Source of the DNA: Bursaphelenchus xylophilus
Taxonomy: Eukaryota; Nematoda; Chromadorea; Rhabditida; Aphelenchoididae
Direction of reading: 5' to 3'
Assembly (NCBI GenBank): GCA_904066235.2
Contig: CAJFCV020000001.1
Coordinates: forward strand, 4,030,001-4,094,000
DNA: 64,000 nt
The position numbers were made by a program, and so were the translations under genes. The notes below the pieces were generated by a model. It searched no databases and had not been told where the DNA came from. It saw only the letters and a list, made by a program, of their open reading frames with translations. This document shows positions 45,450 through 57,379 of the stretch, piece after piece; position 1 is the stretch's first letter, and each line of letters starts with the position of its first letter.

Positions 45450-47801
45450 TCACCTTGTTCCACTTACATATTTGATGGCCTGATCAATATCCTCATCCCA
45501 GATGGTCTTCGACCCTCTCATAATGGCCAAGCTCGCGGCTCGTCGACAAACACAATACAGGGCCTTTACGACATGCCCGTTGAGCCGTTTTACCAGGCTT
45601 TCCACTCGAATCGCCTCTTCGAAGGCCAAGTCGGCGGTGAACTTTCGAAGAATGTAAAGTCGCTCTTTGTGCGGTTTGAAGGGGATGTGTTGGACGTTGA
45701 CTAGGAATTCTGGAAAATTATAAATTTTTTTCAGGCCGTATTTCACATAAAAAATCAAAAAAAAAAACTTTTTGAATTAACTTTTAATTTTTTTTTGATT
45801 TTTTGTTGAAAATTCATAACTATATTTGATAAACTCGTATTTTAAAACCCCATATTTTCTACTCCATTTTCATTTATATCCAAAAAATGCCAAAATTTCA
45901 AAAGATTTTCCAAAAAATCCTAATTTCAACCCAAAAAAACTTACGATGAAACTCTGTTCTGAACAGCGTAAGCTCGTTTGACGTCAAGATAATCCTGAGT
46001 TGTTTGATTTTCTGGACCGATGTCAACAAATCCGCGAATTTTCCTTTTTGCAAAAACCATTCGTCCGCTGAAAAAAGACAAAAAATGTCGTGTTCAAATT
46101 GTAAAAAAATCACAAAACTAGCTCCAAGAATTACTCAAATACTCACCATTCATCGATTTGTATTCAAAAATCAGCTTGTCCGCGTCATCAATGATCAAAA
46201 TGCAAGGGGTGTTGCTTCTAAAATAAGGCCAAAAACTGCGTATTTTACCAATAAAAATCTGTTTAAAAAAGTGAATTCTTATTTCGATTCTTCAATTTAC
46301 CGCTATTAAAATGCCTTTTTCTTCAAAAAAAAACAGCAAAATTTTGACAAAAACACCAATTTTTCACCTAAAGTAATATAATTTTTCCCAATTTTTCGTC
46401 ATAAATATCTCAAATATCACAAATAAAGCCTTTTTCTAGCTATAAGAGACCTATTTTAAAGTTAAAATTCAATCCAAAACCATAAATTTCTTGCAAAAAA
46501 ATTTTTAAAATTTCCTAAAAATCCAAAAAAAATTCTTTCCAAAACCCCCAAAAACTCCTCCAAAATCCTTACAAAGCCTCCTTGAACACCGACAACAGCC
46601 TGTTCCGATCAGGGGCGATTGACAATGCCGTTGCAGGCATATAAACAACATGGTAATCCTTTGAATACTGTCTGGCGATTGCTTTCAAAAGAAAAGTTGT
46701 TCCATTTCCACTGGTCCCGTGCAAAAAGAAGACATTCTTCTCTACCCTCGGATCAGGTCGTTCTAGAAATTCTCTGAGGCTAGTATAATCTGGGTTATTC
46801 AGCCAGGAATATGGGGAAGATGGCTCTGGAAGATAGCGCTCTTCATCCTCTTGGACCAGGGTTGCCAGGCCTTTCAGGGTCTTGGAGGTTGTTGGAATGG
46901 TCGGCTGAAACAATAAAATTTAATTTCTCAAAAATTTTAATTTCTAATTTCGTTGCACAGTGCAAAATTCTACTTGAATTTTCGCACGGTGCAATCAAAT
47001 TTTATTTTTTGCACTGTGCGGTGAAAAAAATTTTTTTAAAATACGGTTTGCGCAGTGCAACAAAAAAATCTCAAAATTAGATAGATGCCTTGAGGGTAAT
47101 AAAACGCAAAACACAAAAAAAAATTTTAAAATATTTTTGCACTGTGCCAAAATAATAAATCTTTTTCTCCGCACAGTGCAATGACAAAAAAAACCTTTCG
47201 AATGACCACTGCACTGTGCAAAAGCAATAAATTTGAATTTAATAAAATACCCCGAGGGCAGACAATCTCCAAAATCGTTAAACAAACTTTAAAATTCATC
47301 GGCACAATGTAAAATTTGCCAATCTTTTTTTCCCGCACAGTGCAACGTTCAGAAAAGCCTTCGAATGCCCCCGGCACCGTGCAAAACCTCTCAAAACTTG
47401 CTTACCATATCCTTGAGAAGTCCAAAGTCGAGTCGTCGCTTTTGGATGGTCCAACTTCGATGTTGGAGGACGGTTTGGACCAAATAATTCCATTTTTTAC
47501 TGACTAGACGTAGACGAAAGAGGAAGGTGGGGTCGTTGAAGGTGACAAGGTCACTGAAAATTTAACAAACGTATTGTAAAATAGGCTCCTCACTAAAAAA
47601 TCCATCAAAATTCCTAAAATACGACGATCATTTTTTTTTAAAAAAATGATTCGTGAGTTTGTAAAATACGTTCTTGTCACATTCTATTATATTTCTAAAG
47701 ATAATTCCTAAAAATCAAAGCAAAAAAGATTAAAACTCCACTTACACGACCTGTCTTCTGAATAGGAATGGCAAATCATCGATGGAAAGTCGGCCATTCA
47801 T
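45450..47801 (-). CDS. F-box-like/AAA-ATPase fusion protein with altered Walker A
   Basis: Six exons: 47801-47746, 47553-47406, 46904-46573, 46217-46147, 46067-45945, 45709-45450; 990 nt, 329 aa. Residues 1-45 resemble an F-box: a LPFLF start and RLRLVSKKWNYLV, the usual F-box end. From about residue 115 follows an AAA module: FFLHGTSGNGTT at the Walker A site (about 128-138), CILIIDDAD as Walker B (about 183-191), RIILTSNE as sensor 1, and a C-terminal helical lid. The invariant P-loop Lys is Thr and Walker B has DD not DE, so ATP binding or hydrolysis is probably impaired. A protein-recognition adaptor role is inference. Introns 1 and 2 carry dense GCACNGTGC palindromes. Confidence 0.75.
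46950..47390. repeat. GCACNGTGC cluster in AAA gene intron 2
   Basis: About eight sites at irregular spacing between the second and third exons. Confidence 0.85.
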
Positions 47802-47934
47802 TCGAAGAATCGGGGTTTGGGGCCCGATTCAATTTTGTTTCGAATACCCTGAAGACAAATCATTTCAATTTTATTGCTTTTCCGAAAAAAAATATTTTTT
47901 TTCCGCATAAGGCAAAGCCAACAGAAAAAGATTT

Positions 47935-48305
47935 TCGCACAGTGCAGTGATCAAAAAGCGCAAAAAATCTGCACTGTGCGAAACAAAATTTACCGCAAAA
48001 ACAATTTTTTTTCATCGTGGAAACAAAAACTTTTTTCGCACTGTGCAATTTCAAAAAAGTCGTTTGCACTGTGCGCTCAACAACGATTTTCTAAACTCTG
48101 CACCGTGCAAACCAAAGCTAAAAATTTCGCACAGTGCAGTCCTTAAAAAATTGCAAAAAAAAATCTGCACTGTGCGAAATGCAATTTGTCGCAAAAACAA
48201 TTTTTTCATCGGGGAAACAAACACTTTTTTGCAGTGCAATTTCAAAAAAACTCGTTTGCACTGTGCGCTCAACAGCAATAATCAAAAATCCGCACCGTGC
48301 AAACC
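47935..48305. repeat. GCACNGTGC cluster upstream of AAA gene
   Basis: Sites at about 47937, 47971, 48038, 48066, 48100, 48129, 48167, 48258 and 48292; many gaps are 28-38 bp or about twice that. The remaining 48306-48702 between this and the SLC25A19-type gene has only a 90-codon basic plus-strand frame (48372-48644) that I cannot support as a gene. Confidence 0.85.
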
Positions 48306-48702
48306 AAAAACAAAAATTCCGCACAAAAATAAAACAAAAACTTTTTCTCCACTGTCGCAAAATATAAAACTGTGATGAACAGTGAACCCAAGGCCCAATC
48401 CAACCGTATTTTACATAATTTATTTGACAATATAAACAAGATTTTTATAAGATCACCGGTAGAAAGACCAGAAATTCGAAGAAAAGGCACATGGCGGAGA
48501 AATAGACGGTCCAGAATAATCGAAAATGACAGTGAATCAAACATAATGACGATAAAAGCGTTTTCAACAGATCCTATTGCAAATTACAATCGTTATAACC
48601 GAATATTGAGATATAATAACAACCTGGGCTGGGGCCTAGTGTAATATATGCATAAGTGGAAACGGTGTAGATACAATTCCCCTATAAATCTAATTTCTAA
48701 TC

Positions 48703-51700
48703 CTAATTCACTTTTCTGAGCAAGTCGCAAGCCATTTCGTAGAAGAGAAAAGAGCATCCCGAGTTGGCTCCGGCCTTGATCATCGATGGGGCCAGGCCTT
48801 TGAACAGGCCCAGGGCACCCTCTCGTTTCACCACTCCGAGCAGCGATCTAATCATTCCTTTGTGGACGGAAGTCTTGCCAAATCCTTGTCGAAGAGCGGC
48901 CGTTACCTAAATATTCAAAAATCAAACTCATTTTACAAAAAAAATACAAAAAAAAATTCAAATTAATATCTAAAACAACATAAACCCCCACCTGTAGCCT
49001 GTGTCGGATCAAATCCAATGGATATAGGACAGTTTTGGCCAGTGTCCCGGCTGCAGCGCCACAAAATAATGCTCCAGTGGCTTCTGGAAGAAAAAAAGTT
49101 ATTGCACAGTGCAAAAAAAAACGATTTCTCAATGCACAGTGCGGAAAAATAAAGATTAACTTTTGCACCGTGCAATCAAAAAGTCGCAAGAAAATGAGAA
49201 TCCGCAGAGCAAAAACGAAACAAAAGATTCAAGTTTCAGCGCACCGTGCAAAACAAAACAAAAAACTGCACGGTGCAAGATGAAGAGAAATTTGCGACAA
49301 AAAAAAATTGGTCGCAAAAATTCAAAGGTGCAACATCCTTTGCGACTCCACTCGCACCGTGCAGAGGGGTTCAACTCTGGCCGCACTGTGCAAAAAACAA
49401 AAGCCCGAGTTCTGTCGCACCGTGCAAAAACAAACTCCAAACGAAACTGCACCGTGCAAACTTCCAAAAAGCCTCTTTTCGCACCGTGCAAAAAGAGATT
49501 CCAAATTCAATTGCACCGTGCATATTTTCTTTCTGCTTTTTTCGCACCGTGCAAAGGGGCTCAACTCTGGCCGCACAGTGCAAAAAAACCCCGAATTCTG
49601 CTGCACCGTGCAAAATTCATTTCGCTTTTTTTTGCACCGTGCAAATTTCAAAAAAGCCTCTTTTCGCACCCTAAACCCTCCAAAATTCCCCCAAAAACCC
49701 ACCATGTCCAACATATTTGTTCCAAATCCTATTAAAAAAGTTGTACCAAGCAAACTGCAGTCCCGTATAGGGTGCCACTTGCGCCAAGGACGGCACAATT
49801 CCCCTAAAAAACCCGGGGATTTTCTCGGATTTCCATATTTTTACGGCTGCATCCAGTGTTGAGTGATAAACTTTGGGCTTTCCCTGCGCCACCAGCCGCG
49901 TTCTGATCACATCCAAGGGCATGGCGGAGGTCATGGCGGCGCAGCCGGCTAGGGCGCCGCAGATGAAGTCGTTGGTCTTTTTATTGTTCTTGATGCTCTC
50001 CAATTGGGAGGCCTTTTTGGTGAGGACCTCGAAGGTCGCGAATTGCATGAGTCCATAGACGGCGGAGAGGCCTTGGGCCGGGATGTGGCCTGCAAAATTT
50101 AGGGGTAAAATACGGGATACATTCTTATGCTATGACTTCAAAAAAATTTCTCAAAATAAAAATAAAAAATTTCTATCAAATTGCCTTAGGGAATATAACA
50201 AAAAAATGTCTGAAAATCACTTTCAAAACGCATGATTAAATTTTTTTTGGTAAAAATCAAGATTTTCAGCTAAATCCCCTAAGGGCATACACCCCAAAAA
50301 GTGTCTACAGTAAACAAAAAAAAATATTTTAAAATACGGGGTACATTCGAACAATTTGACTTTTAGAAAAAAATTACTCAAAAAATAAAAAATTTCTATC
50401 AAATTGCCTTACAAGGGATCGGCAAATAGTTGCAGCCTGCTTTCTTAACAAAACCTATATCATTTGAAAGAGCGTTAAAAATAGTACACAGCGCAAAAAA
50501 AATTAGCTGCCCAATATATGTTTGGGCAAAGTTATGGCCAAAATACAGATTTTAGCCTAATTTCCGCCTCACTTTATAAGGCTCTTCGAATTACAACGAA
50601 GTTGTGTCCAGTTGGCCGAGTGGTAGTGAGCCTACTTCCGGCGCAACAAGTCGTGGTTTCGAATCCGGGCTCCGTTACTTTTTTGCATTTCGTTTCTTAT
50701 GTACCACAAAACCATGGTATGTTGACATTTTTAAACAATTTTTGTTCCTTCACAGACAAAATCCATATTTACGGAATTTTTGGGAGTTTTTGGCTTTTTT
50801 TGAAACGACCACAAATTTGATGGTGATGAGAGTGGGGTTGCCACTATCGCATTATTACAATGGTGTCATGCCAGTAGCCTGACCGATTATAATTACTGGG
50901 CGATAATTCAATTTACAAGGACATATAAATAAATTTTTTCGAAAAAATACCAAGAGAAAATTGCAAAATCGGCTAAAAACGCTATTGTTGACATAGTGGA
51001 CTAATCGTTGGTAAGGCTAGGACATACAAAATTTTTGATTTTGAGATTTTTGTTTGTGAATGACCACGGTGATGATATGAATGTATTTCCAAAGCTTTTT
51101 GCTCCAATTTTCCCATTAACCTAGTTTTATTTACAATTTTTTGTAACTAGCAGTAATGTCTAATAACTCATAACCGAGGAATGGTAAATCCATAAAACGT
51201 CCGTGATAGACGTTTTGGGATGCTAAGAAATCAATGGAAACGATTTCAGACCGCTAGGATTACTGTAATATAAGCAACCGGCGTTTTGGCAGCATACGAC
51301 CCCTTTAATAAAACGGCCATAACTTTGCCCAAACATATATTGGGCAGCTAATTTTTTCTGCTTTGTACACTATTTTTAATGCTCTTTCAAATGATATATG
51401 TTTCGTTAAGAAAGCAGGGTGCAACTATTTGCCGATCCCTTGTTAGGGCATATAACAAAAAAATGTCTGAAAATCACTTTCAAAACAGAAGATTTAATCC
51501 GTAGCCAAAAAATTTCAAATTTTACGTTTTTAAGGACAAAAATCAAGATTTTCAGTTAAATCCCCTAAGGGAATATACCCAAAAAGTGTCTGCGGTCCAC
51601 AAAAAATATTTTAAATTGATTTCAAAGCCATTTTCACTTGCTTTCCATCACAGATAACATTGTACAAATCGCCTAAAGCCAAATTTCCCACAAAAATTAA

Positions 51701-54120
51701 CTTTAAATTGTTCTCAATTAATTTTGGATGTACTCAAACCGCACTTTCAGTCAAAACTCTTATCAACTTCGGTCGTACAAGGCCGTGTTTGAGGGGAAAA
51801 GCGCTGATCAGGGGGAAATTTATATTACACTAGACTCAGCTCATCACAAGGTCATCTTTACACAAAAAACGTTGTTATCATTGTTCATAACAAAATTTCT
51901 GAGAAAACTTGAGTTGTAAAATACGCCGTACTTTTCTACAAACGTATCAAAAAATGTAGCCAAGTTCTCAAAATCGGATCAAAATTCAAATTTTTTGAAC
52001 GATTCCAGGAGAAACTCGACTTAAAATATGATTTTCCAGCGGAATAGAACAATTATGGCCATGTTTTGGGCCATTTGCTACTCGAGGCTGGTAATTGTGA
52101 CCAAAATATTGTGAATCTCACCTTTCCAAAACGCTGTTCCTCCTTCTTCCTTCCATATTAGCCGGACCGATTGGAAGACGGTGTTGTATTTTCCCTTCTG
52201 ATGGCCTCTCATGGGCTCTTCTTGAAGCTGGAATAGAAAATCGGTAAGTTTTGAGAGAAAATTATATTATCCATGAGGTATGTGAATCTTTTTTGACGAT
52301 AGAAAGGTGAAAACTCTGCAATCTAGTATGAAAAACAGTTGGAGATCTCAGCGGAATTTCAAAACTTGTAACAGTAAATAATAATTTATATTTTCTTAGA
52401 TCAAATACAGGGTGACCCAAAATAACGGAGACAAATTTTGGAAGGGCCCACCGCGAAACACAGGCGTTATAGAAACACAAGCGACAGTGGGTAATATTCC
52501 ATAAGACTTTCTCTATAATCCACGAAAATTTGGCGGAGTCGTCATGTCGCAGGAAAAAGTTACAGCTTAACAAAAATGCCTTGCGCCATTTTTTGGCCCT
52601 CAATTTTGGTTCCTTTGTATTGTGTAGAGCATGGCTGTACTACAGCTGCAGAAATGGCAAGTTCATTTGTTTTGCTAGACTACTACGTCTCTAAGCAAGC
52701 AGTTATGTAGGTTTCTGGGCTACGGTTTTTATTTCTGCGGTGGTACCAATCTCAACATTGAAGATCGCCATTTTTTCCAAATTTTTTCGATAAAAAATTC
52801 AGTTTTTTTAGAATAAAGCTAAAACCGCTAGAACGTATTCTATTCATAAATACAATAATTCTGGAAAAAGCTGTGATTGCTTGCTGGTTGCAACAGATTT
52901 TCCTTGACAAGTTTCTCGCCCAGAACTACCCATGGCACGCGGCTTTGAGAAAGATGGGTTATCGATAACAAAATGACAAGATAGATAAAAACGGCGCATT
53001 CTGCTCTTGTACACTTATGAATACGACTCTTGAGAATCGGCCTAGGGCACTTTCGGTCTTTATGTGTGACCGGCTCGACTGGTATTCCGCCTAAGGCAAA
53101 AATAAAGCACAATTCTAGTGATTACCAAATAACATTCCGTAGCAGTTACAAAATGTTTCTCTTTTGGTTCTATGGTGTTCCTTTAATCATGTTCTAGTAA
53201 CTCATATTACATTTTGCCTTATCTAACATTTAAACTCCTTTTTACCGATACATTTTCAAAAAAGGCCGATTTTTGCACTTCAACTCCCTGAAAATACTCG
53301 GCTGTAACTTTTGAACCATCGATAGTTGAGCTTAGTATGATGGCTCGTTTTAAAGGCCATATTGTGATAATTAAGGACAGCAAATCTCAAACTATTCCGA
53401 ATTTTCTTTTTTGAGTAAGGCAGCTTTCTTGCAAAAAGACCCCACGGGCAGAAAGGTCCGAGTCAATCGGATATATTGATGTGGTTCAAGGCACAAGAGC
53501 GTCGTACAACAAAACTTCCGGTATATAAAACTACACTAACGTGGTACTGTAGCATAAATAAGGAATCACTCATGAATCTTCATAGGCCGCAGAAAAAACG
53601 GGAAATCTTTTGTCTCCGTTATTTTGGGTCACCCTGTATTGTCTATGTCACCTAGATTAACAAAAATGGACCGAAACAGAGACACACATCAAGAAAAACA
53701 ACTTCTAATACCTCAGGCACCTTTCTAAGTAACCTAGAAGCAACCTGGGTTCTTAAGGCCGTCAAATTTATATTCTCCATGGCCATCAATTTCAAGATCA
53801 TAAAACTGTTGTGAAATTTGTTTTCAATTCCACGTCCATATTGTCAACAAAAATAAGAGGAAAAACTACAGCTAACAAAGCCAAAAATCTCCTATTCTCC
53901 CTCCATCTTCATCACAATCTCGCCAATATTCTTCATCATGCACCTAAATATCGAAAACCAACAAAAAGTTGCAAAACCTCACCTGAAACCGGATCTTCAG
54001 CACGTCCAACGGCTGAATGATGGCCCGAGTCATGAGGCCCGAGATGACGCCGGCTTCGCTGTACTCGTACGCGGAGAGTTCGCGCCCATTGATGGGCTCC
54101 GGATGCATTCCAACCACCAT
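48703..54120 (-). CDS. SLC25A19: Mitochondrial thiamine pyrophosphate carrier (SLC25A19 type)
   Basis: Five exons: 54120-53983, 52227-52122, 50089-49703, 49083-48992, 48906-48703; 927 nt, 308 aa, close to the ~320 aa of the animal family. Imports thiamine pyrophosphate across the inner mitochondrial membrane. All three carrier repeats show the PX[DE]XX[KR]X[KR] signature: PLDVLKIRF (exon 1), PLDVIRTRLVAQG (exon 3), PLDLIRHRLQ (exon 4). The start (MVVGMHPEP...GRELS), GGTAFWKG, AQGKPKVYHSTLDA and KREGALGLFKGLAPS are the features that point to SLC25A19 rather than another carrier. Intron 1 contains a 1.2-kb Tc1-like element, intron 2 a palindrome with a tRNA-like sequence, intron 3 a dense GCACNGTGC array. 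Confidence 0.9.
49100..49675. repeat. GCACNGTGC array with ~31-bp periodicity (SLC25A19-type intron 3)
   Basis: Eleven starts at 49354, 49383, 49417, 49449, 49481, 49513, 49544, 49573, 49603, 49634 and a broken one at 49666; gaps 29-34, mean about 31. Mostly GCACCGTGC on the plus strand. More irregular sites lie at 49100-49290. Confidence 0.9.
50398..51455. mobile_element. Foldback with tRNA-like sequence in SLC25A19-type intron 2
   Basis: Arms about 155 bp with GGGATCGGCAAATAGTTGCA ends and TTAGCTGCCCAATATATG; the right half (51000-51300) is homologous to the 60830-62655 palindrome. Confidence 0.7.
50604..50678 (+). pseudogene. tRNA-like sequence in foldback
   Basis: A box TGGCCGAGTGGTAGTG and B box GGTTTCGAATCC at tRNA spacing; acceptor ends do not pair. 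Inside the palindrome in intron 2 of the SLC25A19-type gene. Confidence 0.45.
52408..53636. mobile_element. 1.23-kb Tc1-like element in SLC25A19-type intron 1
   Basis: Perfect 28-bp TIRs starting CAGGGTGACCCAAAATAACG, TA on both sides. The same CAGGGTG start as the TIPIN intron element suggests one superfamily. No intact transposase. Confidence 0.8.
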
Positions 54121-54689
54121 TTTCGCACGTCTTGCATTGAGATCGGGGCGCCCAACGAACGACGGGTCCTGTTACAGTTTGTTTGTTGGAAGGCACAGTT
54201 CGAACGGAGATCAGTGATCAGGCGAGCCCATCCAGCTCCCTGGAATTCATCATGTTTGATAAGAGCACAAAAAAGGAGGAAAATAGCGAAAACAAAGGGA
54301 AAATCGACCAGTCGATAAAAGAAAAATTAAAATATTGTAAAATACGCAATGCCTCCTTCCTATTTCCCCAAAAATTCCGGTTAGAAAACATGCAAAAATT
54401 AAAAATTAATACCTAAAATAAGGTCAACATACAAACTGATGCCCAAAAAACTGTTTACCTTAAAACAAAATTATTTACAGCCTAAAACACACAATTTCAT
54501 TACCAATCACAAGTTTCCCCTGATTTCCACAAGAATTTTTTTCTCGAAAAAAGAATAAAATATTCTTTCAGTCTCTGGCCCAAAATATTTTCGTGGTGGG
54601 ACTCAAAAAGAGATTTGACAATCAAATTTTGTAAATTCAACTCGCCAAAATTAGGGTTTATGATCTAGAAAAATGGCTAAAAATTTTTT

Positions 54690-55870
54690 TTCGCACAGTG
54701 CAGCTAGCAAAGCTCTGATTTCGCACTGTGCATCAAAATTTGTATATTGCTAACGGGCATTCAAATAAAAATTCAGGAATTTGAATATCAGAAATGTTGT
54801 ATCGAGGCATTTTGAATAAATTCAGTAAAATTTTACTTATTTATCCACAATTCTTTACGGTAAATTACAACTCTTTTTCCCTTGCACTGTGCACTCTTTC
54901 ATTTTACTTGGTTGCACTGTGCAGTCAAAATCATTTGATTGATAATGGATAATGAAATAGAAAATTGGCCAATTTGAATAACTCTGATGATTTTACAAGT
55001 TAAATCAAGTAAATTAATAAAAAATCTTTTGATTTTAGATTTCTGCACTGCGCAAAAATCGAATTTCTTTTTTCCCGCACAGTGCATCTCTTCCATTTTT
55101 CCGATTGCACAGTGCAATTTGTCCCATTTCGTTCAAATCGCCGCACTGTGCATTGTCTTTCGGTTTAAGCCCCTCGAGCGCCATTATATGCAAATTTCGG
55201 GCGGAGTGCTCTCGAAATACGCAACAAATTTGCGTCTTGCGCACGCGGCGCTTCATCGCCATGGAAACGGATTGTTTGCGCGGAAGGGGGTCACGTCGGG
55301 GGCGCTTGGAAAGGCCAGGTAACGCGCCTCAGGCGCTGATTCACTTCTAACGGAGAGGGTGCAGCTCTCGCACAGACCGGTCATTCGGAGAGCCGAGAAG
55401 CGAAAAAGGGGTCCCGAAAGTGGTGGCAATAGCATTTTTACTCGAAAATGGACGGTTCACCATGACTTATGGGATATGCTGATTATATTTGACCTTTGTC
55501 AGTACCTATATGACTCGTATTTTACATATTTATTCTTATTTTTCCATTGTTTCATTTCGCACGGTGCAATGAAATTTTTAAAATTTTCGCACAGTGCAAT
55601 TTTTAATTCCCTTTTTTTTGCACTGTGCAGATTAGAATTTTCCTTTGCACCGTGCAGAAAACCTTTTCTCAATTTCTCCAATTTGTCGCAGTCCAATCGT
55701 TTTGTCGCAACCGCACAGTGCAAACTGAAATGTGCACGGTGCAAAACGCCTCTTTTTGTCGCTGCTCGAAATCTTTGCACAGTGCAATCTTTTTTTCAAA
55801 AAAAAATTTTTTTGTTCGCACAGTGCGGTGCAAACAAAAATTTCGTCTCTGCACTGTGCAGTTTTAAAAT
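54690..55870. repeat. GCACNGTGC clusters in the spacer upstream of the SLC25A19-type gene
   Basis: Two groups, 54690-55155 and 55555-55865, on either side of a GC-richer stretch (55170-55440) that may be promoter DNA. Confidence 0.8.
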
Positions 55871-56254
55871 TTTTCAGTTCAAAATTTGATTATAAAATAA
55901 ATAATAAAAAATAATAATGTTACTGTTAATTACGTGAGGAATCTCTCTGTTTACCTTCCAAAAAATGCTTTATTTACAAGTCGGGAGAGGGAAAGCGCCT
56001 CAGGGCAATGGACTGATAAGGCTGGCCATCTGCATTTCAAATATTTTTATCACACAGCCCTTTCTTTTCGGTCTTTTTCTCCTCTCTCTAAATATGGAAG
56101 AAGAAGGGCGATGACACATACGACGGGAATGATCTCTTGGCCATTTTTGTGGGAAAATGAAAGGAATTAGTAATGTTCCGTCTGCGATTGACCTTAATCG
56201 GATAAGCACTTTTAAAAGCGATTCATTTCACGGATCTTTACCGTTTTCTTTACT

Positions 56255-56760
56255 GCACAGTGCTGATTTTTCAACTTTTGTTTTTTGCACGGTGCGAAAA
56301 TAAAATTAAAAATTTTGCACTGTGCGATGGGTAAATTTGAAAAATTTCTTGTAGTTATCCCTTATCGGAACGTATTTTACCATGTTATTTACTTCAAGTT
56401 TAAATTTACATACCGCTCGGAATTTTTTTGCACTGTGCAAAAATAAAAATTAAAGTTTTTGCATTATGCGATTTAAAAATTTCGAAATCAAATAAATACC
56501 CTTGTACAAATTTGTTGTTTTTTACACTGTGAAATTTTTTAGTCCTCGTATTTTACTGCACAGTATATCTTTGCAAATTTCAATTTTCGCACAGTGCGTT
56601 TTTTTATTTTTTTTTTTCTGCACTGTGCGATTGAAAAATCATGTAGATTTATATGCCTACGATGTCAAAAGGCGTCGTATTATTTACGTTATTCGTATTT
56701 TACCCGAAATTTTTCTTTTTACAACCATTTTTTATCCGCATTTTTTTCGCACAGTGCAAA
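56255..56760. repeat. GCACNGTGC cluster interleaved with CGTATTTTAC
   Basis: About eight palindromes plus three CGTATTTTAC copies (56369, 56548, 56696). Confidence 0.8.
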
Positions 56761-57379
56761 AACCAAACAGCCAAAAGCTCCTTCCCAAAAGTTGATGATG
56801 CACCGGTAACCTTGTTCTAGTGCCCGCCAATGTTTACACAGCCAATTTCACTGTCCGTTGCTCTCTTTTATTCCTATTTTCTCTCGCTTTTCTTCGAAAA
56901 ATCTTGGAATTTCGATAAAAAACCCAATTTTTTGACCGGAAAAGGATAAAAAATTGATTTTGGTTTCAATTAAAAATTCATTTTATTTTCGTATTTTACC
57001 CTAAATTTTTATTAGAATTTTTAAAAAAAACCCCAATTTTTTCCGATTTTCCCTCAAAGTCGCATCTTTTTTGTGCATCACAGCTCAAAATGTCATCAAA
57101 AGAGCGAAAATACCGCGAAGATCGGGGAGAGCCCCCAAATTTTGCGAATACCATCAAAAGCCCGAGCGCAAACACAAAAGTTTAAAACGATTTCGTATGT
57201 TTGACGGGTAAACCGATACGCAAACCGGCCGAAATCTGAATGAGGCTCGAGGTGAAGGTCAATCAAGACGCCGGGCGAGGTGACAAGGGTTGGCGGTCAC
57301 GTTTGGCTGAATATTTTTGTTATAAAAAGTGAGATTTAGGGATTTTTTAGGGAAAAAATCAGATTTTGGCTGATTTTTT

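Noticed and set aside
48372..48644. 90-aa basic plus-strand protein between AAA and carrier genes
   Set aside because: No splice context or recognisable domain; equally long frame on the other strand.
49354..49674. CRISPR-like array (short palindromes with ~22-bp spacers)
   Set aside because: The genome is eukaryotic, the repeated part is only 9-11 bp with variable centre, and it lies in an intron of a carrier gene.
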